DNA of 64,000 nt from Planctomycetota bacterium (GCA_016208685.1 JACQXM010000015.1:141098-205097); one strand, 5' to 3'; numbered from the stretch's first letter, positions 1 to 10,464 are shown. Numbers and translations are program-made. Notes: a model not told the origin generated them from the sequence alone.

Positions 1-213
1 ACCCAGGTAATTACCGGCGGCCGTTCCACGCTGCGCCGGTCAGACAGGTAAGGTAGGCGTGCGGAGCGCCCGCCGGCCGGGCATGCCCCACGATCCTACG
101 CTCCCGGGGGCAACGGCATGGGCGTGCGTGCCGCAGCACGGCGCGTACCCGCCCGCGGCCGTCCGCGTGCCCAGAAGGCGCGTGCCATGGGGCGCGGGAT
201 CGCGTGTTTCGTT

Positions 214-999
214 TCATTCCATCTGGTGACAGGTCATGCACAGAATCGAGCGTTCCACCGGGACGCTCAGCAGCTTGGGTGTGCCCGCGTAGAGGTTATG
301 ACATGATACGCAGCTTACTTGCCCGCCCGGCAGGCGGATTTCCCTGGGCAACTGACTGGCGTGGCGGAAAGGAACGTCCGAACCGCGCCGCGCGTGCATG
401 GGGTAGCGCACGCCGATGGGGTGATTCCGCCGCGGATCGCCCACACTGCCGAAGGAAGCCATCGCGGAAGGTGTGGTGGTGCTGGCGTCGCCGGCGTTGA
501 CGGCATCATGGCAGCTCAGGCACTGCCGCGATTCGGCGTCCACGTAGCCGCCGACGCCGGCGGAATCGGCTTCCGCATCGGCATCCGCCCGAACGTGCGC
601 ACGCGGCATTGCCTGCCAGTGGGCGGAACGCGCCGCGAACGAATCTCCGGCGCCGTGGCACTTGACGCAGAAGCCCGCGCCGTGGTTTTCACCCGTGCGC
701 GAATCCCGCAAGCTCCATCCACCCTCAGCATCGGCGGAAGGAAGTGCCGCATGGCAGGTGAGGCAGGTGATGGCGCCGTTGGGATCCAACGGCCAACCGG
801 CGGGAACACGCACCGCGGCCGAAGGAACCACGCGAACCGGATGGTTGAAGAGCCCGGGACCGGACACGAGCAGCACCGGCCGGGTGGACGGCGCCGAACG
901 TGAGGCGGCAAGCGCAGCCACCGGAGCCAAAGTCGCGAGCGCCAGCGCCGCCCGCGCGCAAACCCGGCGCGCGCTTGGAGTGCCGTTGTGTTCCGACAT
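214..999 (-). CDS. Secreted pentaheme c-type cytochrome
   Basis: 261 aa ORF with N-terminal hydrophobic signal and five CxxCH motifs (CLTCH, CVKCH, CLSCH, CVSCH, CMTCH). Confidence 0.85.
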   Translation of the reverse strand: MSEHNGTPSARRVCARAALALATLAPVAALAASRSAPSTRPVLLVSGPGLFNHPVRVVPSAAVRVPAGWPLDPNGAITCLTCHAALPSADAEGGWSLRDSRTGENHGAGFCVKCHGAGDSFAARSAHWQAMPRAHVRADADAEADSAGVGGYVDAESRQCLSCHDAVNAGDASTTTPSAMASFGSVGDPRRNHPIGVRYPMHARRGSDVPFRHASQLPREIRLPGGQVSCVSCHNLYAGTPKLLSVPVERSILCMTCHQME

Positions 1000-1290
1000 C
1001 GCGAACGTCGCCTTGAGGAAAGTGAACCTCGTTCACCGGCGGGCCCCACCTCCGTTAGCGCCGCGATCGCCGCGCGTCGTGCCGCCGCAGCGAGGTCGGG
1101 CGTAAGCGGCCCGCAACATGGACAAGCCCAAAGCTACGATATCGCGTACGCGCGAGGGGTGAGCCAATTGCACAGGGCGGACGACGCGCGCCGGCCGGCG
1201 GTGCCGTCGCCTCTCGCCGCGGAGTGGCGTCCGGGCCGCAATCCGCGCGAGCGCGGAATTCGCCAGCCGCCCGCACCCAAAGCCGCCGGT

Positions 1291-1308
1291 TTTCTCATTT
1301 TTGAGAAA
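1291..1308. promoter_or_regulatory. Perfect palindrome TTTCTCA-TTTT-TGAGAAA, candidate enhancer-binding-protein site
   Basis: 18-bp inverted repeat; the 20-mer tttctcatttttgagaaacc recurs exactly at 38381; about 100 bp upstream of a sigma-54-like promoter. Confidence 0.5.
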
Positions 1309-1405
1309 CCGGTTCCGTTTTTCCCCGCTTTTGAGAGAAAAGGGCCGCCAGCATGTCGGTCCCTTGCGCATTGTTATGGCGCGCGGCAGCGTGGGTGGCC
1401 CACGT

Positions 1406-1421
1406 TGGCATGACGATTGCA
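1406..1421 (+). promoter_or_regulatory. Sigma-54 (RpoN) promoter-like element
   Basis: TGGCATG-ACGA-TTGCA, GG-N10-GC spacing; 50 bp upstream of likely start codon at 1471. Confidence 0.7.
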
Positions 1422-1470
1422 CCGTATACTTTCGGTGGGGTTTCGGCCGCCTGACACGAGGTATTGGCTG

Positions 1471-2367
1471 ATGCTGCGATATGACCCTGAGAAGCAGGCG
1501 GAGGCGACCACGCTCGGCACGGCGGGCCGGGGCGCGCCGCGCCAAACCAAACTCGTTCGCCCGCTGCGGACGACGCTCCCGGTTTGGGTGGTAGCGTGGG
1601 CGGCGCCGGCGGCGCTTGCGCTGACCACGCAGACGCTCCGCCCGGTCGCGGACGGCACGATCGCCGACGGGGGCAGCTTCGGCACGATGGACGGCAGTCC
1701 CGACCACTGGGACTGGACCTTCAACCAATCGAGCTACGAGGGTGCGATAACCCTGCGACGCGGTGCACCGCCGCTGGCCCTCGAGCACCGCCTGGTTTGG
1801 GAGTTCGACCTGGCGACGGTGGCCGCCGGCTCACCGGTGACCGCCACGCTGACGTTCACCATCCGCGGCGCACCGCGGTTCCCCGCCGACGACGCGAATG
1901 TCCATGTGTACGCCTATCCTGCGGATCTGCTGGAACGGGCGGAGGACTTCGCCGCCGGCCCCGGGACCCTGGTGGGCAGCAGGATGATCGCCCCGTATCA
2001 GCCCGCCACGGCGTACACCCTGAACGTCTCGGCGGCCGTCTCGGCCGCTGTCGCCGGCAGCCGCAAGGTCGGCTTCCGCTTTCAGATCGATCCGGCGTCG
2101 ACCCACGAGGTCGATCAGGCCTTCGTGGATGCCCTTGATTCCGACCCCACGAGCAAGCCATTCCTCACGGTCACCGGAAATATGCCGGGTGACGCCAACG
2201 GCGACGGCGATGTGGACCTGGGCGACTACATCGTGTTCCAGAGCTGCTTCGCACACCCCGGGGCGGGATACGTACCCGCGTGCGCCGTGTTCGACGCCGA
2301 CGGCGACACGAATGTGGACCTCTCCGACTTCCTCGAGTTCCAGAACCGTTTCACCGGCCGGAAGTGA
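1471..2367 (+). CDS. Secreted DNRLRE-like protein with C-terminal dockerin-like EF-hand pair
   Basis: ORF 1417..2367; start moved to internal Met at 1471 because the first Met overlaps the promoter; DANGDGDVDLGDY and DADGDTNVDLSDF calcium-binding loops. Confidence 0.75.
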   Translation: MLRYDPEKQAEATTLGTAGRGAPRQTKLVRPLRTTLPVWVVAWAAPAALALTTQTLRPVADGTIADGGSFGTMDGSPDHWDWTFNQSSYEGAITLRRGAPPLALEHRLVWEFDLATVAAGSPVTATLTFTIRGAPRFPADDANVHVYAYPADLLERAEDFAAGPGTLVGSRMIAPYQPATAYTLNVSAAVSAAVAGSRKVGFRFQIDPASTHEVDQAFVDALDSDPTSKPFLTVTGNMPGDANGDGDVDLGDYIVFQSCFAHPGAGYVPACAVFDADGDTNVDLSDFLEFQNRFTGRK

Positions 2368-2605
2368 GTTGGATGGGCCGACTGGCCCAGCCCTGCGCAG
2401 GCTCTCTTGACCCTGGCCGAGGGCCCGGCCCCTGAAGCCGCTTAACTCGCTTTCTCAACGAGCTGCGGGGGGCGCTGCGGCCGATATCCCACCCCGCCGC
2501 CGGCATTTTCCCAGTTTTGGTTCGGACTTAAGTCGTTTCGTGACAACGTCTTAGCACCTCACCAGCCCACTTTCCAGGCCCCGGACGGCGGTTATCGTGC
2601 CGTTC

Positions 2606-2621
2606 TGGTATGGCGATTGCC
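2606..2621 (+). promoter_or_regulatory. Sigma-54 promoter-like element
   Basis: TGGTATG-GCGA-TTGCC, GG-N10-GC; closely resembles the element at 1406. Confidence 0.55.
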
Positions 2622-2699
2622 AACGTTGATCTACTGAGAGGTGGATTTCTTCATCGTAGTCCCGGGGACACTCCGTTGTCCCCACTTGGAGGCAGAACG

Positions 2700-5600
2700 A
2701 TGGTCGCCATTTGCACCTACATGGTCGTGGCCGCTACCTTGGGCCAAACCTCGAGCGTCACATACGCCACCCGCTATGCCACGGGAACCGAGTTTCCGTC
2801 CCGCGTCGCGGTCTCGCCCGGCGGCACGTTGTACGTGACCGATCCCCCGCTGAAGCAAGTCGTCGAGTACGACGCCACGGGCACGGTGCTCGCGACCTAC
2901 GCCGTCTCCCAGGAGCCGGTGGGGATCGCCGTCCATGCCGACGGACGCGTGTTCGTCTCGCGGGCCGACGGCAAGGTGGGCGTGTACAGCTCGGCGTTCG
3001 TGTTCCAGAGCCTGCTCAACGCCTCGCCCATGACCATGGGCGCCCCGAACGACATGGAGTTCGACGCCACCGCCATGGAACTCTACGTGGTCGACACCGA
3101 GGACGCCCAGGTGCTGGTCTTTGAAGAGTCATCTCCCGGGGCGTGGACGCTGGCTCGAGCCTGGGGAACCGACGGCGGCGGACTGGGTGAGTTCGTTTCG
3201 CCGCTGGCGATCGCCGTGGATCCGGTCCGCGAGCACGTCATCGTCACCGACGCCGACAACTTCCGCATCCAGGTGTTCGACACGGCGGGGACCGTGCTTT
3301 TCAAATTCGGCTATCGCATGCTCTATACCGCTACCCAGGAAGTCGGCTGGGTCGTGCGGGCGCAGGGCGTGGCGCTGGACGACTGCGGCAACATCTACCT
3401 CGCCGACGCCATGATGGGCACGGTGCGTGTGTTCGACCCCGCGGGGGGTGAACTCAGCGCCACTCATGCTCCGGCGATCGGCTACGGAACCGGCGCGGGG
3501 CAACTTCGCACCCCGAGTGATCTGACCATCGACGGCGCAGGCAACCTTTACGTGGCCAACACCAGCAACGCCTCCGTCGAAGTGTACGACGTGGTGTGCA
3601 CGGTGGGAACGCTGGCCGCCACCACGCCCGCGACCGACGAGGTGCGTACGTCGCGTTCCCGCAAGGGTTCGCGGCTGGGCATCCGCCTGCCGGACAACCC
3701 CTTCGACCTGGTGGGCGCCATCGCCACCGGCCTTTACTCCGGCGGGTTCGACGTCAACTTCGATCGCAAGGTGAACCTGGCGGACCTGGAGCTCGTGGTG
3801 CGGCACTTCGGCGCGGGCACGGTTCAGGATTTCCTGTCGTACGACGGCGGCCCGCTTGGCGCTGCGTCGGGCACCTATGACGCGCCGCACGTGATCGGCA
3901 TTGCGAACGCTTGCGGCCGGTGCCACTCCGTGGACGGCGCGCCGGGCGGGATGCTCACCGCCGCCGGGCAGGAGAATCTGTGTTTGTCGTGCCACAACCC
4001 GGCGGGAATCGCCATGGGCAAGCCGATCGGCGCCGGCACCACCGGCGGGTCGCACCCGTGGGGCGTGGCCGCGGACGACGCCGACCCCGGTCCGGCGGCC
4101 GGCTCCCTGGTAAGCCTGCACCTGGACAACGGCGATGTGCGTTGCGGCACTTGCCACAATCAGCACGAGGCCTTCCGCGGCACGTGCCAGATCGGCGGTA
4201 TCCAGCCGCCGCCGCCGCTGCCGCACATCGGTCGCTGCATCGACGGCCCGTTCGTCGGCAAGCTGTGTCAGGCAGACTATCAGTGCGACAACCTGTACGT
4301 TCGCACCGGGGGCGACAAGATCGAACTGTGCGGCGAGTGCCACAAGGAATACGACGAGTGGCTGCACGCCGGGCACTCGGAAGAGTACGCCGATCCCTGG
4401 TTCCACTATGACTGGAGCATGGGCAACAACTGGTTGTGCACCGGGCCGGGCACGCCATACGCCTATTGCACGGGCGAGGGCGTGGGCACGGCCGCATCGA
4501 CCGCCGCGGCGGTCTGCACCGGCGCCGGAACGCCTTTGGCCTGCTGCACCGGAGCGGGCACCGGACCAACCTGCACCGTGTCCAACGCGGGATGCAGCGG
4601 TCCCGGCACGCCCTTCGCCTGCTGCACGGGCGTGGGAACGGGCAACTGTGCCAACAACCTCTCCGCGGCTGCGTGCACCGGACCGGGAACGCCAATGGCC
4701 TGCTGCACCGGCGCGGGAACCGGGAGCTGTTCCAGCCGTGAGGCGTGCCGGCAGTGTCACTCCGGTGAGGGTTACATTGATTTCTCGCGGGATTTCCAGG
4801 ACGGCACGGTGGCGACCTCTACCCACCGCGGCACGTTCCGCGTTGCGGACTGCCTGGTCTGTCATGCCACGCACGGGATGGCGCAGGACGACGAACTGCT
4901 GAGGATCTACGACACGGTGCGCCTGCCCACGGGGCAAGTGCTCAGCGGCCTTGGCGCGGGCGCTACTTGCGTGGCGTGTCATAACGGTCGATCCGTTCCG
5001 CCGGTTCCGAACACGCCCGGCGTTTCCTCGCCGCACTACCTGAATGGCGGCGCCATGCTTGAGGGCATCAACGCCGTGCTCACCTTCCCCACGGGACCGG
5101 GAGCAGTCACCTATGCCGTGAGCAACTCGAACCACACCACCAACGCGGGGATCTTCTGCACGACCTGCCATATGGCGCCCGGTCCGTCGTCCGGTCCCGG
5201 TGCGGGCAAAGTCGGCGGCCACACCTTCAACCTGAAGGTGCATGATCCGGCCGATCCGGACTATGGCTTCGAGAACGTGGACAACACCTGCAACTCGGCC
5301 GGATGCCACACCGGCGTTACGTCGATCAACCGTACGGCATACGGCGACTACGACGGCGACGGGACCATCGAAGGCGTGCAGGATGAGACGCGCGGCCTGC
5401 TGGCGCGGCTGAAGGACGCGCTATACGGCGCGGGAGCCTCCAGGTTGCTTGTCAATGGAGTCACCGGAGCGGCCACCACCGAGCCGGAGATCTGCACCGC
5501 GGCCGGCGTGCCGCTGGCCTGCTGTACCGGAGTACGTACCGGCCCGACGTGCGTGGATCCCGACGCCGAGCCGGCGAATCCCTACTGGACGACGACGCGA

Positions 5601-5879
5601 TGCACCGGCGGCACGAGGGCCGGGCTGCCCTGCCGGACGGGGACGGGCACAGCGCCGTTTGACTGCCCGGGCGGCGGAACCTGCACCGCTGCGGTGCCCT
5701 CCGGCAACACTCTGGCGACCGTCGAAGACGGCATCTGGAATTGGGAGTACGTCGACAACAGCGGCGACTTGGGCGTGAAGAACACGGGCTACGCCATCGG
5801 CATCCTTCAGATTGCCTACAAAGGCGTGACCGGCGTTGCCGTGCCCGGCGCCGCGTATCGCTACTCGCCGGCTCCGTGA
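2700..5879 (+). CDS. NHL-repeat beta-propeller fused to multiheme c-type cytochrome with Cys-rich repeats
   Basis: ORF 2610..5879; start at 2700 preceded by ggagg; NHL-type repeats then eight CxxCH plus CNSAGCH, and CTGxGTPxACCTGxGTGxC repeats. Confidence 0.8.
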   Translation: MVAICTYMVVAATLGQTSSVTYATRYATGTEFPSRVAVSPGGTLYVTDPPLKQVVEYDATGTVLATYAVSQEPVGIAVHADGRVFVSRADGKVGVYSSAFVFQSLLNASPMTMGAPNDMEFDATAMELYVVDTEDAQVLVFEESSPGAWTLARAWGTDGGGLGEFVSPLAIAVDPVREHVIVTDADNFRIQVFDTAGTVLFKFGYRMLYTATQEVGWVVRAQGVALDDCGNIYLADAMMGTVRVFDPAGGELSATHAPAIGYGTGAGQLRTPSDLTIDGAGNLYVANTSNASVEVYDVVCTVGTLAATTPATDEVRTSRSRKGSRLGIRLPDNPFDLVGAIATGLYSGGFDVNFDRKVNLADLELVVRHFGAGTVQDFLSYDGGPLGAASGTYDAPHVIGIANACGRCHSVDGAPGGMLTAAGQENLCLSCHNPAGIAMGKPIGAGTTGGSHPWGVAADDADPGPAAGSLVSLHLDNGDVRCGTCHNQHEAFRGTCQIGGIQPPPPLPHIGRCIDGPFVGKLCQADYQCDNLYVRTGGDKIELCGECHKEYDEWLHAGHSEEYADPWFHYDWSMGNNWLCTGPGTPYAYCTGEGVGTAASTAAAVCTGAGTPLACCTGAGTGPTCTVSNAGCSGPGTPFACCTGVGTGNCANNLSAAACTGPGTPMACCTGAGTGSCSSREACRQCHSGEGYIDFSRDFQDGTVATSTHRGTFRVADCLVCHATHGMAQDDELLRIYDTVRLPTGQVLSGLGAGATCVACHNGRSVPPVPNTPGVSSPHYLNGGAMLEGINAVLTFPTGPGAVTYAVSNSNHTTNAGIFCTTCHMAPGPSSGPGAGKVGGHTFNLKVHDPADPDYGFENVDNTCNSAGCHTGVTSINRTAYGDYDGDGTIEGVQDETRGLLARLKDALYGAGASRLLVNGVTGAATTEPEICTAAGVPLACCTGVRTGPTCVDPDAEPANPYWTTTRCTGGTRAGLPCRTGTGTAPFDCPGGGTCTAAVPSGNTLATVEDGIWNWEYVDNSGDLGVKNTGYAIGILQIAYKGVTGVAVPGAAYRYSPAP

Positions 5880-5925
5880 CAGTAGGCGCGGCGCAAGGGC
5901 CGCGCTGAATCTACGGTCAAGCCCG

Positions 5926-5959
5926 CAACCCGCGCTGCTGGGAATCGCAGCGCGGGTTG
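5926..5959 (+). terminator. Strong hairpin, probable terminator or 3' stabilising structure
   Basis: Perfect 13-bp arms caacccgcgctgc / gcagcgcgggttg with 8-nt loop, 47 bp after stop of the NHL-multiheme gene; no clear U-tract. Confidence 0.6.
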
Positions 5960-6030
5960 TGGCGTTTACCCGGCGGACGCCGCCCGCGATGCGGCGGTTC
6001 GGCCCGCCAGGGATCAGGAGGGAACGATCG

Positions 6031-6942
6031 ATGTTGCACGTCCACCGTGGTCATCCTCGCGCAAGGGTTCTTAGAATCAGTGGTATCGGTCTGATCGTAT
6101 GCCTGCTGTGCAGCCCTGCGTGGGCGGTGGCAAGGGTCGGCGTTTCAGCTTATGCCGAAGCTGATTCGTGGATCGACACGGTAGGGAACATAGACGCCCG
6201 CGGCGGCAGCTTGGATGTGACCTACGCACCCAGCGCAGTCTACGCGGAAAGCGGCCTGGTGATAACCAACAACGGATTGGGAACCGCCTTCGCTAAGACG
6301 GCCGCGGACTACGGCTCGCTTCGCGCCTTTGCTGCCGGCACCTCGAGTCAGACGATCGTCGGCCCGGATGTTCTCACGGGGGCCGGCTGGTCGTCTGCGA
6401 CGGCGCTGTTCGAGGATACGTGGACCATCCGGGTGCCGGGGCTCGATGGTCAGCCGGGCCGGATTCGGCTGGCAATGGACGTGCGCGGCACGCTCAGCGG
6501 CGCCGTCGCTCACCCCGGTATCAGCAACGGCGCCTCCTGGATGGTGGCGATGGACCGCGACGCGGCAACGGCATGGATCAGTTGGGACTTCGCCAACAGC
6601 ACCTACCACGAGAACGCCGCGGTCTACTTCGACAAGGACATCACGTACGGACAACCGTTCACGTTCTCGCTTGGGCTGACCGCCGGGGCGACCACGAACT
6701 ACCTGACGGCGCCGATGGCCGCGGCGGACTACTTCGCCACGGCCGTCCTGCAAGGCGTGAATCTGTACGACGCCGCGGGCCAGCCCGTACCGCGTTTTGC
6801 CATTCAGCCGGAGTCCGGCGTCGACTACGGTTTCGTTCCGGAGCCGGCGACCTGGGCGATGCTGGCCGCCGGGCTGCTGGTAGTGGTCCAACGCAGGTTA
6901 CTCTTAGGGTGGCATGGCCAAGCGCAGCGCCGCTATGCCTAG
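6031..6942 (+). CDS. PEP-CTERM sorting-domain secreted protein
   Basis: ATG at 6031 after ggagg; signal peptide; C-terminal VPEPATWAMLAAGLLVVVQRR. Confidence 0.8.
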   Translation: MLHVHRGHPRARVLRISGIGLIVCLLCSPAWAVARVGVSAYAEADSWIDTVGNIDARGGSLDVTYAPSAVYAESGLVITNNGLGTAFAKTAADYGSLRAFAAGTSSQTIVGPDVLTGAGWSSATALFEDTWTIRVPGLDGQPGRIRLAMDVRGTLSGAVAHPGISNGASWMVAMDRDAATAWISWDFANSTYHENAAVYFDKDITYGQPFTFSLGLTAGATTNYLTAPMAAADYFATAVLQGVNLYDAAGQPVPRFAIQPESGVDYGFVPEPATWAMLAAGLLVVVQRRLLLGWHGQAQRRYA

Positions 6943-7129
6943 GAAAGACGTGCCGGCGCACGACTGTGCCCTGCTTGGGCATGCCGCGCAACCCGCAGGA
7001 TCGGGTGCGTCGGAGCAGTAGTCGTGCGCGCTCGTCGCCGGTGACGATCGGGGCGGACCGACGAGCGTCCTGCCGCCCGGGCGGGGAGCAAGGTCCAAGC
7101 CGTACCCTGTCTCGCACTTCCGTTTCGCA

Positions 7130-9314
7130 TCAGGACGACGGGCACGACGGCAACCCGGCGCCCAGCCAGACGTCGAACGCCGCGGCGCCGTTGAGCAGGT
7201 TGATGAGCTGTGTGATGTCCTGAGCGTTGGCGACCCCGCTGTGGTCGATGTCCGTCGCGTGCAGCGGCCGCAGATGGCTCGGTACGCCGTTGAGCGAGTT
7301 CACGAGCGCCGTGATGTCGTGGGCGTTGGTCGCGCCGCTTCCGTTCACGTCGCCGGGCAGGCTCCCCACACAGCTCCGCTGGCCGTTGGACATCACCGTG
7401 ATGCAAGTCCAGCAGCCGGTGGGAATCGGGCCGTCGAAGACCAGCGTGGTCGTGAAGTCCGCCGCGGAGGTCACGTCGATGATCGCCGGGGCGGGGGCAA
7501 TGGCGGGCACGACTTCAATGCGGAAGTCCCCGGCCGCCAGGCCGGCGCAAGCCCCATGCAACAGGATTCGATCGAACCCCATTCGCGGCGCGGTTGCGGT
7601 CAGGGGATGGGGTTGCCGCGCGTCGATGGCGCAATTCGGCGGAATGGCGTAGTCGAAATGGCAGGTCGACGACGGAACGCAGGCGCACGCCGAGTAGCTG
7701 CACATGGTGCCCTGTGGGCAGTCCACGGCCGCGAACACGCACCCCACGTCGGGCAGGCAATCGTCCGCGGTGCAGCAGTCTGCATCGTCGCAGTTCACCG
7801 GCGTGTTCAGGCAGGCGTCGTTAGCGCAGGTGTCGAGCGTGCAGGCGTTGTCGTCGTCGCAGTGCAGCGGCGTGTGGGTGCAGGCGCCCGCGGAGCAGCC
7901 GTCGATGGTGCAGGGGTCAAGGTCGTCGCAGTCGCGGGGCGTTCCCACGCAGGTCCCCCCGGAACAGACATCGGTAACGGTGCAGGGGTCGTCGTCGAAG
8001 CAGGTTGCGGTGTTGGGGACGTGGCTGCATTCGCCACCGACGCAAAGGTCGTCGGTGCAGCGGTTCCGGTCGTCGCAACGGGCCAGGTCAGGCCAGTGGT
8101 TACACACGCCGTAGACGCAGCCATCGTTCGTGCAAGCGTCGCCGTCATCGCAGTCCAGCGGAGTATGCATGCAGGTTCCGCCGGTGCAGGTGTCGACGGT
8201 GCAGGGATCGGTATCAGAGCAGGGCATGGGACGGCCGACGCACATCTGGTGGGAGCAGTAGTCGTTGATCGTGCAGGGGTCGCCGTCGTTACAGGAGCCC
8301 CCGATCGCGGTGTGCCAGCACGTCCCGTCGGGGAGGCAAAAGTCTTGCGTGCATGGATTGCCGTCGTTGCAGAAGGTCTGCGTCGGGGGGGGGGACGCCC
8401 GGACATATAGGCGGCAATCGGATGGTGGCCGGAACCAGGATAAGGTTGTGCGAGTTCAAGCCGTATTGGTCCAGCATGATCGTGTAGTCTTCGTCCGGGT
8501 CGATGCGTACCGTGAAGTCGCCGGAAGCGTCCCCTGAGGGCGTCAGCAGCAGGGTCCCCACGTAGCGCTTCACCCCTGCGTCGCGCACGCCGCCCTCGAA
8601 GTCGGCACCGGCGAGCTGGATGGCCACCGACCGCGGCGGAATCGCGATGCCGAGGAGGAACTGCTCCGCGAACAGCAGGAAATCAGGTCGAGCCGCCTCA
8701 ATGAACACGGACGACGTTGAAAGGCAGTGTCCGTCCGCGGCGCAACTGTCCGCTGCCACGCACGTGCACTGGTCGGCGGACGGATAGTGCAGGCCGCACG
8801 GGCAGTCGACATCGCCTGGGGCCTCGCAGTCGTCCGGATCGCAGGGCACCCGCGCCAGGTCCAGGCTCCCGCTCAGGCCGCTCTGGAGAGAGCCCGGCTC
8901 GACCGACCACTGAAAGGCCGCCGCCAGCGGATATGGCTCGCAAGTGCGAGGTACACAAGCGCTCCCCGCCGGGCAATCGGAGTCCAGGAGGCACGGTCGA
9001 TCGAGGAAAAATCTACATCCGCTGCCCGTACACGAATCCGGCTGCCCCAGCGTGCAGGCAGTGTCCCGCGTGTCGCTGCACAGCCCGCGGCCCGGCTGAT
9101 CGTCCCAGTGTTCGAGGAACGCATCCACGCGGATGATGTCGCCGGGTTGTACTTCGCCGGCCAGCAGGTCCTGGGTCGGACAACTGGGACAGGGACTGCC
9201 GTTCACCTCCGTAACCCAGAGCGAGTAGGTAGGCGACGCCAGCGAAGCCGAAGTTCCGCTGACCAACAGCATACCCAAGACCGCAACCGGCAATGCGAAT
9301 CGGTAGTGCGACAT
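7130..9314 (-). pseudogene. Secreted Cys-rich repeat (Dicty_CTDC-like) and dockerin-like protein, interrupted by a frameshift at a G10 tract
   Basis: ORFs 8289..9473 and 7130..8245 read as one protein if the frame is shifted at the run of ten G at 8385-8394; CTxDxC repeats continue across the junction. Confidence 0.75.
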
Positions 9315-9386
9315 CGCTGGCTCCCTTCTTCTGTCGAGTGACCCCTGGTGTGGACGTACGCTCCTGGAATTCGGGGTGGGCAACCT

Positions 9387-9414
9387 ATTATACCGCACTG
9401 GTCGTGAGGGACAA
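9387..9414 (-). promoter_or_regulatory. Sigma-70-like promoter
   Basis: Minus strand TTGTCC-16-TATAAT, about 75 bp upstream of ATG at 9314. Confidence 0.5.
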
Positions 9415-9681
9415 GCCGGCCGATCACGATTCATGCCGCGCCGACGCGCGACCGCCTTGCGCGCGCAACGCAAAGGAAGGAATCGGCCTGATCACGCTGC
9501 GAGGCGCCACCGACATGCAGGCAACATGCACCAGAGGGATCACCACCACATCGCGAGGAGACCGGCGTGAGTCGCGACGGCGGCGCAGCGATGCGCTCGG
9601 GACCGAGGCGCAGCATGCTACGGTCGGCACCACGCGGTGGCGTTGATGGTGCGGCCGTGGGCAAAGCACCCGGCGCCGCGG

Positions 9682-10464
9682 CTATCGGTGGCGAAGAGTC
9701 ACCAGGGCGATCATTCCGGCGACGGCCAACAGCCACGTCATCGGCTCCGGTAGCAGCGGGGTGGGAATGGCCGCCCCCCACGCCCGGCCGATCAGAAAGT
9801 CGCCGCTGAGGTAGGAGAGCCTGGTCGCGGCGCCGGTCTGCGGATTGATGCGCACGATCTGATTGGTGGAACGGATGCCGAACACCTCACCGTCGAGCGT
9901 AGTCGCCAGCGCGAACACGTCGATGTAGGGTATGCTTCCCACGCGACTGGCGCCTCCGCGACTGCGGTTGAGCTCCACAAGCACACCGGCGTCCGTGCTC
10001 AGCAGCAGTCTTCCCGCGGCATCGACCGTCAGGTCTCCTGCGGAGCGATACCCGGAGATTGTTCCGCGTGCCGTGCCGGCGCCGGTAAGCGGATCGATCT
10101 CGGCCAGAAAGTTGTCGCCCGCGGCGTAGAGCCTGCCATCGTGGTCGAAGGTAAGGGAATCGATCCCCATGATGCTCCCCGCCTCGCCAAAGCCGTGGCT
10201 GCCGATGAGCCGACTCCAACCACTGCCGGGGTCGATCTCGTAGACGTACCGCCCGGTGACGCCGAACAGGCGGCCGGTGGAATCGGCGGCGATGTCCGTG
10301 AATTGTGCCGCCGTCGAGCCGACGAGCTCCGTATGCCCACCCGGCAGCTCCACGCGGAGCAGTTGATTGACGGAATCGGTCACAAACATGTAGGTCGGGT
10401 CGGCTTGTGCCGCCGCGGCCGTGGATAGGGCAAGAAACCCTGCCATGAGGGGTCTGGTGCGCAC
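9682..10464 (-). CDS. PEP-CTERM secreted beta-propeller-like protein
   Basis: Signal peptide; C-terminus LLPEPMTWLLAVAGMIALVTLRHR; GTG start at 10464 preceded by ggaggctc. Confidence 0.75.
   Translation of the reverse strand: MRTRPLMAGFLALSTAAAAQADPTYMFVTDSVNQLLRVELPGGHTELVGSTAAQFTDIAADSTGRLFGVTGRYVYEIDPGSGWSRLIGSHGFGEAGSIMGIDSLTFDHDGRLYAAGDNFLAEIDPLTGAGTARGTISGYRSAGDLTVDAAGRLLLSTDAGVLVELNRSRGGASRVGSIPYIDVFALATTLDGEVFGIRSTNQIVRINPQTGAATRLSYLSGDFLIGRAWGAAIPTPLLPEPMTWLLAVAGMIALVTLRHR

Noticed and set aside
3129-5309. 726-aa minus-strand ORF opposite the NHL-multiheme gene
   Set aside because: Shadow ORF in high-GC DNA; the plus-strand frame has clear CxxCH and NHL motifs
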